Shown: one piece after another, positions 1-9,015 of the stretch
How positions within the stretch are numbered: the first letter of the stretch is position 1
Layout of the letters: every line of letters begins with the position of its first letter
NCBI RefSeq assembly: GCF_029395535.1
Contig: NZ_CP113920.1
Location: forward strand, 434,001 to 498,000
DNA length: 64,000 bases
Source of the DNA: Bifidobacterium sp. ESL0732
GTDB taxonomy: Bacteria; Actinomycetota; Actinomycetes; Actinomycetales; Bifidobacteriaceae
Direction of reading: 5' to 3'
Notes under the pieces: generated by a model
The model's database searches: none
What the model saw: only the letters and a program-made list of their open reading frames with translations
What the model was told of the DNA's origin: nothing
Made by a program: the position numbers and the translations under genes

Positions 1-1813
1 CGGTATCAGCACGGCGCTGAAGGACGGGCTCAAGCACCGCTTCACCGCCAATGTCGAAATCCTCCCCACGCAGGATATGGCTTATTTCATCGATTCCGGA
101 GCGGGTGCTTCGTCGCCTGAATACGAGTCGGTGAAGGCGGGCGTGCCAGGATTGCTCAACCAGGTTGCCGATCAGAAGGCCGGTGCTGCTGGTGATCCCT
201 CGACGGCTTGGGGCTATGGCAACAACTCCGTGGTCAAGGCCGGTTCCGATAATAGCAAATACCAAAGCGGGCTATATCAGAACGGCAAAGAGCTGGACTA
301 TACGCTGCCACTGAAAACCGGATCCTACCGCATCACCGCAGGCTTCACGGAGTGGTGGAGCGGGGAGAACCGTCCGATGAAGCTCGAGGCAAGCTGGAAT
401 GAGGGAGGAGTTGCCAAATCAGCGCAAGGTACTCACATGGCAAGTCTCACCACGGCGGGTCGAAACGGTACGGGAACGGTCGATTTCAGCCTTGGCGCTG
501 ACGCGAGCGTGACCTTCAAAGTGCTTTCCGACGGTGGCAAAGACCCGGTCATCAGCTGGCTGGGAGTCGAACACGAGCCGATGCCGCTGGGTGTGATCGC
601 GGCACCCGCCGGAGGTTTGCTGCCGTCCTCGGTAGCCATCGACGGCAAGCAGTCCGATGTGCAGTGGTCCGATGAATCCCTGAAGGCCTTCGCCCAAGCT
701 AGTGAATATGACACCATTGATGTGCGAGGGTCTGTGGCCGATAGCTCCAGTACCAGCGGACACAAGGCTGTGAGCGCTCGCATCGAAGTGGTGCCTGCAG
801 GCCTTCGGTACTATATCGATTCCGGCACTTCCGGCGTGGATTCCCCGCAGTATCTCGCCGTCAAGGCCGAGCGGGATGCCATCGGCAAACCGCTGAAAAA
901 CGATGCGGTCGACCGTGTGGCACCATCCGCAAACGAGTGGGGCTACGAGGCTGCCGGCGTCAAGGTCAAAGGCGGCACCGACGTCAACGACAAGTATTCG
1001 ACCGGTCTCTATCAGGACACCACCAAGCAGATCTATCATCTGCCGCTCGACGCTGGCAGCTATACACTGACTGCTGGATTCGCCGAATGGTGGAGCCAGG
1101 ATCGCACGATGTATCAGAGCGTGAGTGTCGGTGGCACGCAGATCGGGGAGAAGGGAACGGTTGCTTTGTCCGGTTCCAACACCCAGTTGCATGAGGCGCT
1201 GCATTTCAAGCTCGATGCTCCGGCCACGGTCGATTATGTGGTCACCAACGAGGGTGCGGGCGGCAATAAGCCGGTCATCTCGTGGCTCGCGGTGGCGGCT
1301 GACCTGCCGAACAAGGTGAAGGTCGACAAACTGCAAGATGCAATCAGCGAGGCGCAGAAACTCAATGAGGCGGACTACACCAAGGAAAGCTGGCAGCCGT
1401 TCGCCGGCGCATTGAAGAGCGCTGAATCCATACTGGATCGGGCGCAATCGCAGAACGCCATCGCCGATGCGCAGGATCTGACGGAACCTGTCACCCAGCA
1501 GGGCATTGATGCAGCCGTCGCCGATTTGATCCAAGCACAATCCGCGCTGGCACGTATCTCGCCACCGTCGTCTGGTTCTGGTTCCGCTCCTGCTCCTGCT
1601 CCAAATCCGTCTCCTGCTCCTGGTCCAGGTTCGTCTCCTACGCCGAATCCCAATCAGCCTGGGGCAACAGCGCAAGAGCAGAAACCGAAGACCATCGCTG
1701 CGACAGGCGCTACCGTGTGGGGTCTTGCGTTAATCGTCATTGTGGCGCTAGCCGTGGGTGGTGCACTCAAATGTTTCGGCATGTTTACGAAAACGAAGCA
1801 TTCGCTGGAATAA
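1..1813 (+). CDS. C-terminal part of a cell-wall-anchored extracellular protein (probable glycan-active enzyme), 5' truncated
   Basis: The reading frame is open from base 2, upstream of the first ATG at 77, so the gene starts before the window. Two related modules of about 170 residues (near 80-590 and 800-1310) share a Y(F/Y)IDSG start, WGY, GLYQ, a repeated TAGF.EWWS motif and a PVISWL end. Between them lies a Big_4-type Ig-like stretch (YDTIDVRG, near 690-790). Then come a FIVAR-like helical segment (about 1320-1560), a Pro/Ser/Gly-rich wall spacer (1560-1670), a sortase-type signal IAATG (about 1693-1707), a hydrophobic helix and a short Lys-rich tail. This is the usual layout at the end of large bifidobacterial surface glycosidases. 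The catalytic domain is outside the window, so the substrate cannot be named. Surface anchoring is well supported; enzymatic function is inferred. Confidence 0.8.
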   Translation, partial: GISTALKDGLKHRFTANVEILPTQDMAYFIDSGAGASSPEYESVKAGVPGLLNQVADQKAGAAGDPSTAWGYGNNSVVKAGSDNSKYQSGLYQNGKELDYTLPLKTGSYRITAGFTEWWSGENRPMKLEASWNEGGVAKSAQGTHMASLTTAGRNGTGTVDFSLGADASVTFKVLSDGGKDPVISWLGVEHEPMPLGVIAAPAGGLLPSSVAIDGKQSDVQWSDESLKAFAQASEYDTIDVRGSVADSSSTSGHKAVSARIEVVPAGLRYYIDSGTSGVDSPQYLAVKAERDAIGKPLKNDAVDRVAPSANEWGYEAAGVKVKGGTDVNDKYSTGLYQDTTKQIYHLPLDAGSYTLTAGFAEWWSQDRTMYQSVSVGGTQIGEKGTVALSGSNTQLHEALHFKLDAPATVDYVVTNEGAGGNKPVISWLAVAADLPNKVKVDKLQDAISEAQKLNEADYTKESWQPFAGALKSAESILDRAQSQNAIADAQDLTEPVTQQGIDAAVADLIQAQSALARISPPSSGSGSAPAPAPNPSPAPGPGSSPTPNPNQPGATAQEQKPKTIAATGATVWGLALIVIVALAVGGALKCFGMFTKTKHSLE

Positions 1814-1830
1814 TTGACTAATGGAGAAAT

Positions 1831-1867
1831 ACCGAGGCGACAGCTGACACTATGCTGTCATCTCGGT
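1831..1867 (+). terminator. Stem-loop after the surface-protein gene
   Basis: Inverted repeat ACCGAG..GACAGC / GCTGTC..CTCGGT lies 17 bases after the stop codon, followed only by a weak T-rich stretch (GTTTGT). Probable terminator. Confidence 0.55.
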
Positions 1868-1911
1868 GTTTGTCGTAAGTACGTCCTGAATATGCTGATA
1901 TTGTGGATAAG

Positions 1912-1985
1912 ATACTCGTAGCTCAGCTGGATAGAGCGTTCGCCTCCGGAGCGAAAGGTCGCGGGTTCGAATCCCGTTGGGCCCA
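1912..1985 (+). tRNA. tRNA-Arg (anticodon CCG), acceptor stem damaged
   Basis: D arm GCTC/GAGC, anticodon stem TTCGC/GCGAA around loop CTCCGGA (anticodon CCG), and T arm GCGGG-TTCGAAT-CCCGT are all intact. The 3' acceptor strand is TGGGCCC. The 5' acceptor strand reads ATACTCG where GGGCTCG would be expected, so the first three base pairs are lost while pairs 4-7 still form (with G-U pairs). The CCA end is not encoded. It is either a poorly paired functional tRNA or, more likely, a pseudo-tRNA or recombination remnant. Confidence 0.7.
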
Positions 1986-2057
1986 CAAAGTCGATAACGT
2001 ATACTTTGCTGTATTAGTGATTTTTAGTATTTTATAGTACCGAGATGGGCTTCAGAT

Positions 2058-4091
2058 ATGAAATCAGGCAGTGCTAAAGATGCGCGGTCGGAAAATCGGT
2101 TAATCGCGATAAAGCGATATTTCCAAAATGCTGACATCCTCGCGCGGCCCCTTCAGCTGATTCGGCGGGTGCTGGTACTGGCGATTGGTATTTGCGGGCT
2201 GTTCTGGACCGTTATGATGCTTGTTTTTATTGTCGAACCGCTGAATATTCTGTCTAGAATCATGCTCGTCCTTCTCGGTGTGCTGGCAGTTTTCCTGCTT
2301 TGTTATGCCATATTTATGGCTATTTTCAGAGCCCCGTTACCAATCAGTGCGCGTGTAAAAACGTTCGGTGTGCCGGCAATCTTGCTCGGTTTGCTCTTGG
2401 TGTTGGCGGCAACGATTTTCGACAGGTTCCATACTCAGAGCCTACGGATTATTGACGACGAGAATTTCAGTATAACGCTCAGCGTGTTTACGGCGATTTT
2501 TACGTTGCTGTCCCTAGTTTTGTCTTTCAAGCTCCACAACGGATACTATCGTGCGAGCGCGGCGACGCAGTGGGAAGACCGGAGCAAGACATCGCAGAGT
2601 GCCTCGAAGAAGATGAAGGACAACCAGCCGGTTCGTGATATTTCCGTTTCAGGCCCGGCGAACGCAAAAGCGGAAGCCGGTAAAGGGCCTGTAAACGTTT
2701 CGCAAGTCCAAACCACTCCGGCCGAGGACCCTTCAGCGCACCAGCAAATACCGCAAACTCACGATACCGATACTGAACCCACAAAGGCATCTGCTGTGGC
2801 GGACCAATCCGTTATTCTCATCCACCTCAATGCAAAGCATGATTGGCTTTCGGCTTTGCAGCGGGCAGCGGCGGATCGGGGATATCGCGTGTTGGTGGGC
2901 GAAGAATCCATTGATTGCATCGCCGAGTCCGAAAAGTACGCGGCCGATGCTGAAGTGCCGGTAGCCGACGGGCAAAGCCGGCGCTCGTATCGTTGCGTAT
3001 ACGAAAATGGACAATACAGCATTAGTTGTTTGCCCGATAAAATGTCGGCGAGGCGAAAACCTGAGCGGCAAACAAGTCCGAATACGAGTGACGACGACGA
3101 TGCATTGGTTGATTTTCTTTTCCCGGAAAGCGCTGTGCTGTATCTGACATTGCTGATGGAGAATCCGTACGCTTCCAGGCCGACGGCCATAGTCGATCTC
3201 GTCGAAACTTATCGTGGCGAGGACTGGAAGGTGCCGGAGCGGGCGGCGGAAGTCGTCTCGCCCAAGTATTTCAGTGTCGACAGGATTCGCAAGGCAAGTG
3301 CCTGCCTTGGCAAATACGACGGGGCTTGGAGCGTCTTGTACAAGGATTCGTCGTCGCGCTATTATCCCGTTGCCTCGTGTGCCACGTACGCGCAGGCGTT
3401 GCAGTGCATGATGGACGTCGCGTGGGTGCTCCAGTGCAACGCGCGTATTACACGAGAATTGGGGATAGGGAATTCGCGGCATGCGCAGCAGACTGTGGGC
3501 ATCTTTGTTTCGGGGCAGTCGGCGAGGTCCGCGGTTTCGGATGCGATTGCGTTCTATGTGCCCACATTTCGTCTGGGTCGCAAGGTGGCGGGTGTCAGCG
3601 ACGGCAACGGTGCGCAGGCACATGGCGACGCCAGTTATCTGCGTTACGTCGATGAGGATCTTGGCGGGTTGTGCAGGCAGCAAACCAACGGGATCTATCG
3701 GCCGGAGCGTCTGGTGGTGTTCGAATTTGCCATGATTTGTTTGGGTTGGGCCGTGGCTTCGCTTTTCTTCGCGGCCCTGTTCTGGTTCTGCGGCAATGAA
3801 ACCAAATATTTGGTGGCCTTTGCTGCCGCGATGACCCAAGTGGTGTTGCTTGGGGCGATGGCTGCGTTGTTGCTGACAATGGTGCAGCGGCTGACGTTGA
3901 CGGCGTACCGGTGGTTCATCGGCGTGTCTTGGGCTACGGTCGCTGTTTCGGCGGTTGCCTTGGTAGCGCTGCTCCTGATGCGTAATCCATTCTATATGTG
4001 CGTAGTCGGCGGGGTTTTTCTTGGCCTGGCGATTCCGGGTTATGTCAGATCGGCTATCGTCAAGGTCGATTGGGACAACGTAGGCTTTTGA
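2058..4091 (+). CDS. Large hypothetical membrane protein
   Basis: 677 residues, no family recognised. Four hydrophobic helices lie near the N-terminus (about residues 35-57, 68-90, 102-122, 138-158). A hydrophilic central region of about 390 residues follows, then four more helices near the C-terminus (about 552-575, 582-607, 618-640, 645-665). The centre begins with a low-complexity Ser/Ala/Lys/Pro-rich linker and then a compact-looking part that includes VILIHLNAKHDW and a segment rich in Tyr, Arg and Asp. If the termini are cytoplasmic, the central domain is cytoplasmic too. It stands alone between tRNA-Arg and argS. The ATG at 2058 has only a weak upstream purine stretch (GAGATGG), so the start is moderately certain. 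Confidence 0.7.
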   Translation: MKSGSAKDARSENRLIAIKRYFQNADILARPLQLIRRVLVLAIGICGLFWTVMMLVFIVEPLNILSRIMLVLLGVLAVFLLCYAIFMAIFRAPLPISARVKTFGVPAILLGLLLVLAATIFDRFHTQSLRIIDDENFSITLSVFTAIFTLLSLVLSFKLHNGYYRASAATQWEDRSKTSQSASKKMKDNQPVRDISVSGPANAKAEAGKGPVNVSQVQTTPAEDPSAHQQIPQTHDTDTEPTKASAVADQSVILIHLNAKHDWLSALQRAAADRGYRVLVGEESIDCIAESEKYAADAEVPVADGQSRRSYRCVYENGQYSISCLPDKMSARRKPERQTSPNTSDDDDALVDFLFPESAVLYLTLLMENPYASRPTAIVDLVETYRGEDWKVPERAAEVVSPKYFSVDRIRKASACLGKYDGAWSVLYKDSSSRYYPVASCATYAQALQCMMDVAWVLQCNARITRELGIGNSRHAQQTVGIFVSGQSARSAVSDAIAFYVPTFRLGRKVAGVSDGNGAQAHGDASYLRYVDEDLGGLCRQQTNGIYRPERLVVFEFAMICLGWAVASLFFAALFWFCGNETKYLVAFAAAMTQVVLLGAMAALLLTMVQRLTLTAYRWFIGVSWATVAVSAVALVALLLMRNPFYMCVVGGVFLGLAIPGYVRSAIVKVDWDNVGF

Positions 4092-4438
4092 TCCCCGATA
4101 TCCCGAAGACAAATACAGGCATTGGAATCTTGCGGTCATAGTCTAAGTGTATTACTGGTCGATGCGTAGGCTTTCGTCCGCAGGTTGCGAAGGAACTTGT
4201 GTTTCCTGCAATGCCGAGAAGTTTTTACTGTACTGAAAACCATGTGAGTTTTGATGAAAAGTTTTCAGTATACTTTAAACTTTTCTGTCATGTTGCGCTC
4301 GCTATGATTTCTCGATCTTGAAATTTGATGATATCGGGATTATGAAAAATCGACACGATGATAGCACCATTATTGCAGATTGAACTTTGTTCCTCTGGTC
4401 CGGCTGGAAGGTTCACTCGACACGCTAGACTGAGGTGC
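4092..4438 (+). promoter_or_regulatory. argS upstream region with a perfect spaced inverted repeat (4231-4270)
   Basis: No gene seen. TACTGAAAAC (4231-4240) and GTTTTCAGTA (4261-4270) are perfect 10-bp inverted arms centred 30 bp apart in an AT-rich stretch. An operator for a dimeric regulator, or an RNA stem in the argS leader, are both possible. No T-box features (specifier stem, T-box bulge) were recognised. Confidence 0.4.
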
Positions 4439-6349
4439 ATGAATCCTGAAGCGTTAAGTGAACTTATTTCTGATATTGCACATGAGTTGGTTTCGGCGGG
4501 GGATGCCGGCGAACTGACCGTTGAATTGATTCCGCCGGTCGAGAAGCTGGCGGTTATGCGGCCGAAGGACCGGGCGCACGGCGACTGGTCGTCGAACGTG
4601 GCGATGCAGCTGGCCAAGAAGGCTGGGATGAAGCCGCGTGATTTGGCCGAGGCGTTTGCAGCGAAACTGCGGGATGCCGACGGCATTGCCTCTGTTGAGG
4701 TGGCGGGTCCCGGGTTCATCAATATCACGCTTGATTCCGCTTCGGCGGCCGCCGTGGTTTCACAGATTCTTAAGCAGGGCGTTGATGTGGAGCCCGTCGA
4801 TAAGGGTGTGGCGGTCTGGAAAGGCAAGGACAGCGTTACCGAAGCTGCTGGAACTGAGACTGAGGCGAAAACCGTTCATTCCACGAAATTCGGTCTGAAC
4901 GACCACTTGGGCGGCAAGACGCTCAACCTTGAATTCGTTTCGGCCAACCCGACCGGCCCGATTCACATCGGAGGCGTGCGCTGGGCGGCGACCGGTGACT
5001 CGATGGCCCGCGTGCTCGAGGCCAACGGAGCCAAGGTCGTGCGCGAATACTACTTCAACGACCACGGCGAGCAGATCAATCGCTTTGCCAAGTCGCTGGT
5101 GGCGGCGGCCCACGGTGAGGAGACCCCGGCCGATGGTTACAAGGGTACCTATATCAACGAGATCGCCGACCGCGTGATCGCCGAGGCCAAGGCCGACGGC
5201 ATCGATGTGCTTGCCCTGCCCCGCGTCGACGGCGGCAAGGACAAAGACGGCAACGATTTGGGAGAGGGCGATTCCGAACAACGCGAGGAGTTCCGCAAGC
5301 GCGCGGTGCCGATGATGTTCGCCGAAATCCAGCAGTCCATGAAGGATTTCCGTGTCAACTTCGACGTGTGGTTCCACGAGAACAGCCTGTATCAGGACGG
5401 TGCTGTCAAAGAGGCCATCGCCAAACTGAGCGAACAGGGCGACATCTATGAGAAGGACGGGGCCACCTGGTTCGCCTCTACCAAGCATGGCGACGACAAG
5501 GACCGCGTCATCATCAAGTCCAACGGTGAGTACGCCTACTTTGCCGCTGACATCGCCTACTACTACAACAAGCGTCACCGTAACGGCAAGCCTTCCGCAC
5601 CTGCTGACATTGCGATTTACATGCTCGGTGCCGACCACCACGGCTACATCGGCCGCATGATGGCGATGTGCGCCGCGTTCGGCGACAAACCCGGCGAAAA
5701 CATGCAGATTCTCATCGGCCAGATGGTCAACGTGATGAAGGACGGCAAGGCTGTGCGCATGTCCAAGCGCGCCGGCAACGTCGTCACCATCGACGATTTG
5801 GTGGAGGCCGTTGGCGTGGATGCTGCGCGTTACTCGCTGGCCCGCACCGACTATAACACCAGCGTCGACATCGATCTGGACGTGCTGGCTTCGCACACCA
5901 ACGAGAATCCTGTGTATTACGTTCAGTATGCCCACGCCCGTAGCTGCAACGTCGATCGCAATGCCGAAGCCGCGAAGATCGACGCGAATGTCGCCGATCT
6001 GTCACTGCTTGATACTCCTGCCGACGGCGAAGTGCTTGGAGCCTTGGCCCAGTGGCCGTCCGTCGTCTCGGACGCCGGCGATCTGCGTGCCCCGCACAAG
6101 ATCGCGCACTATCTCGAAGCGCTCGCCGGAACGTATCACAAGTGGTACAACCTCGAACGTGTGGTGCCGATGGATTTGACGGATCTCGAAGCCCGCGAAA
6201 AGGACGCCGCCAAACTCGAAGCCGTACGGGTCGCCAAGAACCCTGAGCCGGCCCGCGCCGCAGCCCGCCTGCAGTTGAACGACGCCGTCCAGCGCGTCAT
6301 TGCCTCCGGTTTGGTGTTGCTTGGTGTCACTGCGCCAGACAAGATGTAA
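4439..6349 (+). CDS. argS: Arginyl-tRNA synthetase
   Basis: Class I aminoacyl-tRNA synthetase that charges tRNA-Arg in the cytoplasm. An N-terminal Arg-tRNA-synthetase additional domain (about residues 1-110) is followed by the Rossmann catalytic core with the HIGH-type motif (ANPTGPIHIGG), the Arg-specific stretch YYFNDHGEQINRF, the conserved GADHHGYIGR segment and the KMSKS counterpart VRMSKRAGN. The C-terminal DALR anticodon-binding domain contains the YVQYAHAR segment and ends RVIASGLVLLGV. The start at 4439 is chosen because the protein begins MNPEALSELI and a GAGGTG purine run lies just upstream; the frame stays open to 4358 but that extension is not protein-like. A short Lys/Glu/Thr-rich insertion precedes the HIGH motif. 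The gene ends at a good terminator and is probably monocistronic. Confidence 0.97.
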   Translation: MNPEALSELISDIAHELVSAGDAGELTVELIPPVEKLAVMRPKDRAHGDWSSNVAMQLAKKAGMKPRDLAEAFAAKLRDADGIASVEVAGPGFINITLDSASAAAVVSQILKQGVDVEPVDKGVAVWKGKDSVTEAAGTETEAKTVHSTKFGLNDHLGGKTLNLEFVSANPTGPIHIGGVRWAATGDSMARVLEANGAKVVREYYFNDHGEQINRFAKSLVAAAHGEETPADGYKGTYINEIADRVIAEAKADGIDVLALPRVDGGKDKDGNDLGEGDSEQREEFRKRAVPMMFAEIQQSMKDFRVNFDVWFHENSLYQDGAVKEAIAKLSEQGDIYEKDGATWFASTKHGDDKDRVIIKSNGEYAYFAADIAYYYNKRHRNGKPSAPADIAIYMLGADHHGYIGRMMAMCAAFGDKPGENMQILIGQMVNVMKDGKAVRMSKRAGNVVTIDDLVEAVGVDAARYSLARTDYNTSVDIDLDVLASHTNENPVYYVQYAHARSCNVDRNAEAAKIDANVADLSLLDTPADGEVLGALAQWPSVVSDAGDLRAPHKIAHYLEALAGTYHKWYNLERVVPMDLTDLEAREKDAAKLEAVRVAKNPEPARAAARLQLNDAVQRVIASGLVLLGVTAPDKM

Positions 6350-6366
6350 GAGAAGAATATATAGCG

Positions 6367-6409
6367 AATTGGCCGCGTTTTCCATTGTGGAACAACGCGA
6401 CCAATTTTT
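6367..6409 (+). terminator. Rho-independent terminator after argS
   Basis: AATTGG-CGCGTT / AACGCG-CCAATT stem with a T-run (TTTTTG) immediately after, 18 bases past the argS stop. Confidence 0.8.
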
Positions 6410-6459
6410 GTATATGGCAGATATGGTAAATATGCAGAGACGAAACAAAGGAGAGAAAA

Positions 6460-6870
6460 ATGGCCAACGAAGGCATCAAATTTACGGATGAGAAATGTTT
6501 CACGCAAGCGCAGGTCGAGCGTCTCTTTCTTTCCGTCGGCTGGGTTTCCGGAAAATATCCAGAACGTTTATATAAGGCCTTGATGGGTTCCTCCATGGTC
6601 TTTTCGGCGTGGGACGGCGACAGGCTCGTCGGTCTGGTGCGTGTGCTCGACGACACCTCGATGATGGCCTATGTACATTACGTTTTAGTCGATCCCGAAT
6701 ATCAGGGGCAGGGTATCGCGGGCCACATGGTTGAGATGGTCAAGCAGCGTTACGCCGACTATTTCTATATCGAGGTCATGCCCGAGGAAAGCAAGAACGC
6801 GGCGTTCTATCAAAAGCATGGTTTTGAGATAATGTCTGACGGCGTCGCCATGCAGATTTGCAATGGCTGA
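6460..6870 (+). CDS. GNAT-family N-acetyltransferase
   Basis: 136 residues, the usual size of a single GNAT domain. Motif A, which binds the pyrophosphate of acetyl-CoA, is visible as VDPEYQGQGIAGHMV. Before it are the beta strands VGLVRVLDDTSMMAYVHYVLV, and after it the strand and helix FYIEVMPEESKNAAFYQKHGF, typical of small-molecule acetyltransferases. A strong ribosome site (AAAGGAGAG) sits 5 bases before the ATG. It is preceded by the argS terminator and followed by lysA, so it probably has its own promoter. The substrate cannot be predicted. Confidence 0.85.
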   Translation: MANEGIKFTDEKCFTQAQVERLFLSVGWVSGKYPERLYKALMGSSMVFSAWDGDRLVGLVRVLDDTSMMAYVHYVLVDPEYQGQGIAGHMVEMVKQRYADYFYIEVMPEESKNAAFYQKHGFEIMSDGVAMQICNG

Positions 6871-7038
6871 ATACTCGTCTGCCAAACCTGTACTATTTTG
6901 CGTTTTCTGCGTGCCGGTTTTTGCCTGACTGGCATGAACAAGTCCTCGAATTGAGATAATTCCGGCATTTTCATTACATCTCGCTATCGTTATGTACAGC
7001 TTAAAAATACGGTGACAGACGAAAAGAAGAGGCGGATT

Positions 7039-8649
7039 ATGGGCATCACTCCGATTTGGCCGGAAGCGACGGCGTTCGATAAAGATGGCGAACTGACGTT
7101 CCACGGGCACAGTGCCGCGTCGTTGCTGGACGAGTTCGGTTCGCCGCTTTACCTGATCGATACCGACGAAGTGCGCGTTCGCGCCAAAAAGTTCGTCGCT
7201 GCCGCCGCGAAAGCCTTCAATACCAACACCACTCACGTCAGCTTTGCGGGCAAGGCGTTCCTTTCCAAGGAGATTGTGCGCATCGTCACGCAGGCTGGTA
7301 TGCACGTCGACACCTGTTCGATGGGGGAGATCAAGATTGCGCTCGCCGCAGGCGCTTCGGGTCGCAGGCTTGTGCTGCACGGCAACAACAAATCCGACGA
7401 AGAAATCGAACTGGCGATCAAAGAGGGCTTTTCAAAGATTGTCGTCGATTCGCCTGACGAGCCTGCTCGCATCGCCGCCATCGCGCATCGTCTGGGCAAA
7501 CGTGCCCGCGTCATGCTGCGCGTCACCTCTGGCATCCACGCCGGCGGCCACGAATATATTTCCACCGCGCACGAGGACCAGAAATTCGGTGTGCCTCTTC
7601 TACCGGCCGGTGTCGGTGCGGGAATACTTGATATTCTAGGCAAACTTGGCAATGAAAAAAGCAAGTCGGGAGATGGGGTTGCTAGTGATTCGGCTTCTTC
7701 AGCCTCGGCGAATACCCCGTACAAGCCCAAGCTCGATTATTCCGTCAAATATCCTTACGATACCAGCCATGTCAAGGTTTCTGAGGAGGAACGTGAACTG
7801 GCCGAGGCCATGAACGCCGTGGCGGACGGGCCGGCGCTCGCCGTGCTCAAGGATATTTACAAACGTCAGGAAGACCTCGAGCTCGTCGGCATCCATTCTC
7901 ATATTGGCTCGCAGATTCACGACGCGAATGCCTTTATCGAAGCCGCACGGCGTATGATGTTGCTGCGCAAGACCTTCTACGCCACCGATGCCTACACGAT
8001 GCCCGAGGTCGACTTGGGCGGTGGCTATTCCGTGGCCTACACCGATGCCGAGGATTCCATGGACATCGACGCCGAGCTCGGCCGACTCGCGCAGGCCGTC
8101 ACCTCGATCAACAAGGCGCTTGGCATGCCGGCTCCCGTCATTTCCTTCGAACCCGGCCGCTGGATCGTCGCGCCCGCAGGCGTCACGTTGTATCGCGTCG
8201 GCACCATCAAGCGCGTTGCGCTTCCGGAAGGCACGAAAGACAGTGCCGGCAACCCAATCAACGAACGCACCTATGTTTCGGTCGACGGCGGCATGAGCGA
8301 CAACATCCGTCCGGCGCTTTATGGTGCGGATTATACGGCCTTGCTCGCCAACCGCGATTGCGGCGGTGCGAAAGACGAAAACGGCAATCTCAAGGATTCC
8401 ATGCTCGCCCGCGTGGTCGGCATGCACTGCGAATCTGGCGATATCCTCGTCCACGAATGTCGCTTGCCACGTGATCTCAAGCGCGGCGATATCCTCGCCG
8501 TTCCGGTCACAGGAGCCTACGGCCGCACGATGGCCAGCAATTACAACCAGGCGCTCATCCCTGCCGTGGTCGCTGTCAGCGATAAAGACGCCCATCTCAT
8601 GATGCGCCGCCAAACTATCGACGACCTGCTCGACCTCGATGTGAGCTGA
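7039..8649 (+). CDS. lysA: Diaminopimelate decarboxylase
   Basis: PLP enzyme of fold type III that decarboxylates meso-diaminopimelate to L-lysine, the last lysine step. The PLP lysine lies in HVSFAGKAF. Also visible are HSHIGSQI, the glycine loop DLGGGYSVAY, the EPGRWIVAPAG segment and the active-site CESGD followed by the ending conserved in LysA. A Ser/Lys-rich insertion (about residues 200-250) between two barrel segments makes it longer than usual (536 residues). The ATG at 7039 is preferred over the GTG at 7012 because AGAGG lies 6-7 bases before it and the family starts near MGITPIWP. It precedes hom and thrB, all aspartate-family genes, but a repeat array separates it from hom. Confidence 0.96.
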   Translation: MGITPIWPEATAFDKDGELTFHGHSAASLLDEFGSPLYLIDTDEVRVRAKKFVAAAAKAFNTNTTHVSFAGKAFLSKEIVRIVTQAGMHVDTCSMGEIKIALAAGASGRRLVLHGNNKSDEEIELAIKEGFSKIVVDSPDEPARIAAIAHRLGKRARVMLRVTSGIHAGGHEYISTAHEDQKFGVPLLPAGVGAGILDILGKLGNEKSKSGDGVASDSASSASANTPYKPKLDYSVKYPYDTSHVKVSEEERELAEAMNAVADGPALAVLKDIYKRQEDLELVGIHSHIGSQIHDANAFIEAARRMMLLRKTFYATDAYTMPEVDLGGGYSVAYTDAEDSMDIDAELGRLAQAVTSINKALGMPAPVISFEPGRWIVAPAGVTLYRVGTIKRVALPEGTKDSAGNPINERTYVSVDGGMSDNIRPALYGADYTALLANRDCGGAKDENGNLKDSMLARVVGMHCESGDILVHECRLPRDLKRGDILAVPVTGAYGRTMASNYNQALIPAVVAVSDKDAHLMMRRQTIDDLLDLDVS

Positions 8650-8696
8650 TACGAACCGTCAATTTGTACTAAATGGTTCATTCTGTTACTTCCGGC

Positions 8697-8857
8697 GACC
8701 CTTTTCTTGCATTTGAGGTTTGAGATGCAAGAAATCGCCCATTTAGCGACGCTCAGTGACCCTTTTCTTGCACGGGGAAGCAAAGATGCAAGAAATCGCC
8801 CATTTAGCGACGCTCAGTGTACCCTTTTCTTGCATGAGCAGTTCTGAAAGCAAGAAA
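8697..8857 (+). repeat. 61-bp-period palindromic repeat array between lysA and hom
   Basis: Two full 61-bp units (8697-8757, 8758-8818) and a degraded third. Each joins CCCTTTTCTTGCA, a variable 14-bp segment and TGCAAGAAATCGCCC. The conserved block running from TGCAAGA to the next TCTTGCA is 47 bp long and ends in inverted arms. The rest of the 8650-9015 gap shows no gene. Confidence 0.85.
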
Positions 8858-9015
8858 CCGGCAGCCAGTAAGCATTCGTCCCCGGTTTTCGCGCTACTTT
8901 AGCCCGATAGGATGGCGTCAAAATCCATTCTTCGCACGCTGTCGGATTCATTACCTAGGATTGGTAAGTCTAGATAAGTGTGATGTAGCAAAAGCGGTTG
9001 AAACGGGAGAGTGGT

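Noticed and set aside
419-1675. Long minus-strand reading frame opposite the surface-protein gene
   Set aside because: Arg/His-rich translation without family features; a shadow of the plus-strand gene with its sortase tail. Similar long shadows opposite argS (4760-5935), lysA (7699-8613), hom (8899-10305), rne (19539-20966) and others were rejected for the same reason.
1912-4091. Prophage or integrative element at tRNA-Arg
   Set aside because: The tRNA acceptor is damaged, but no integrase, excisionase, direct att repeat or phage gene is seen nearby.
4092-4438. T-box riboswitch for argS
   Set aside because: No T-box sequence, specifier loop or antiterminator was recognised; only a spaced inverted repeat is present.
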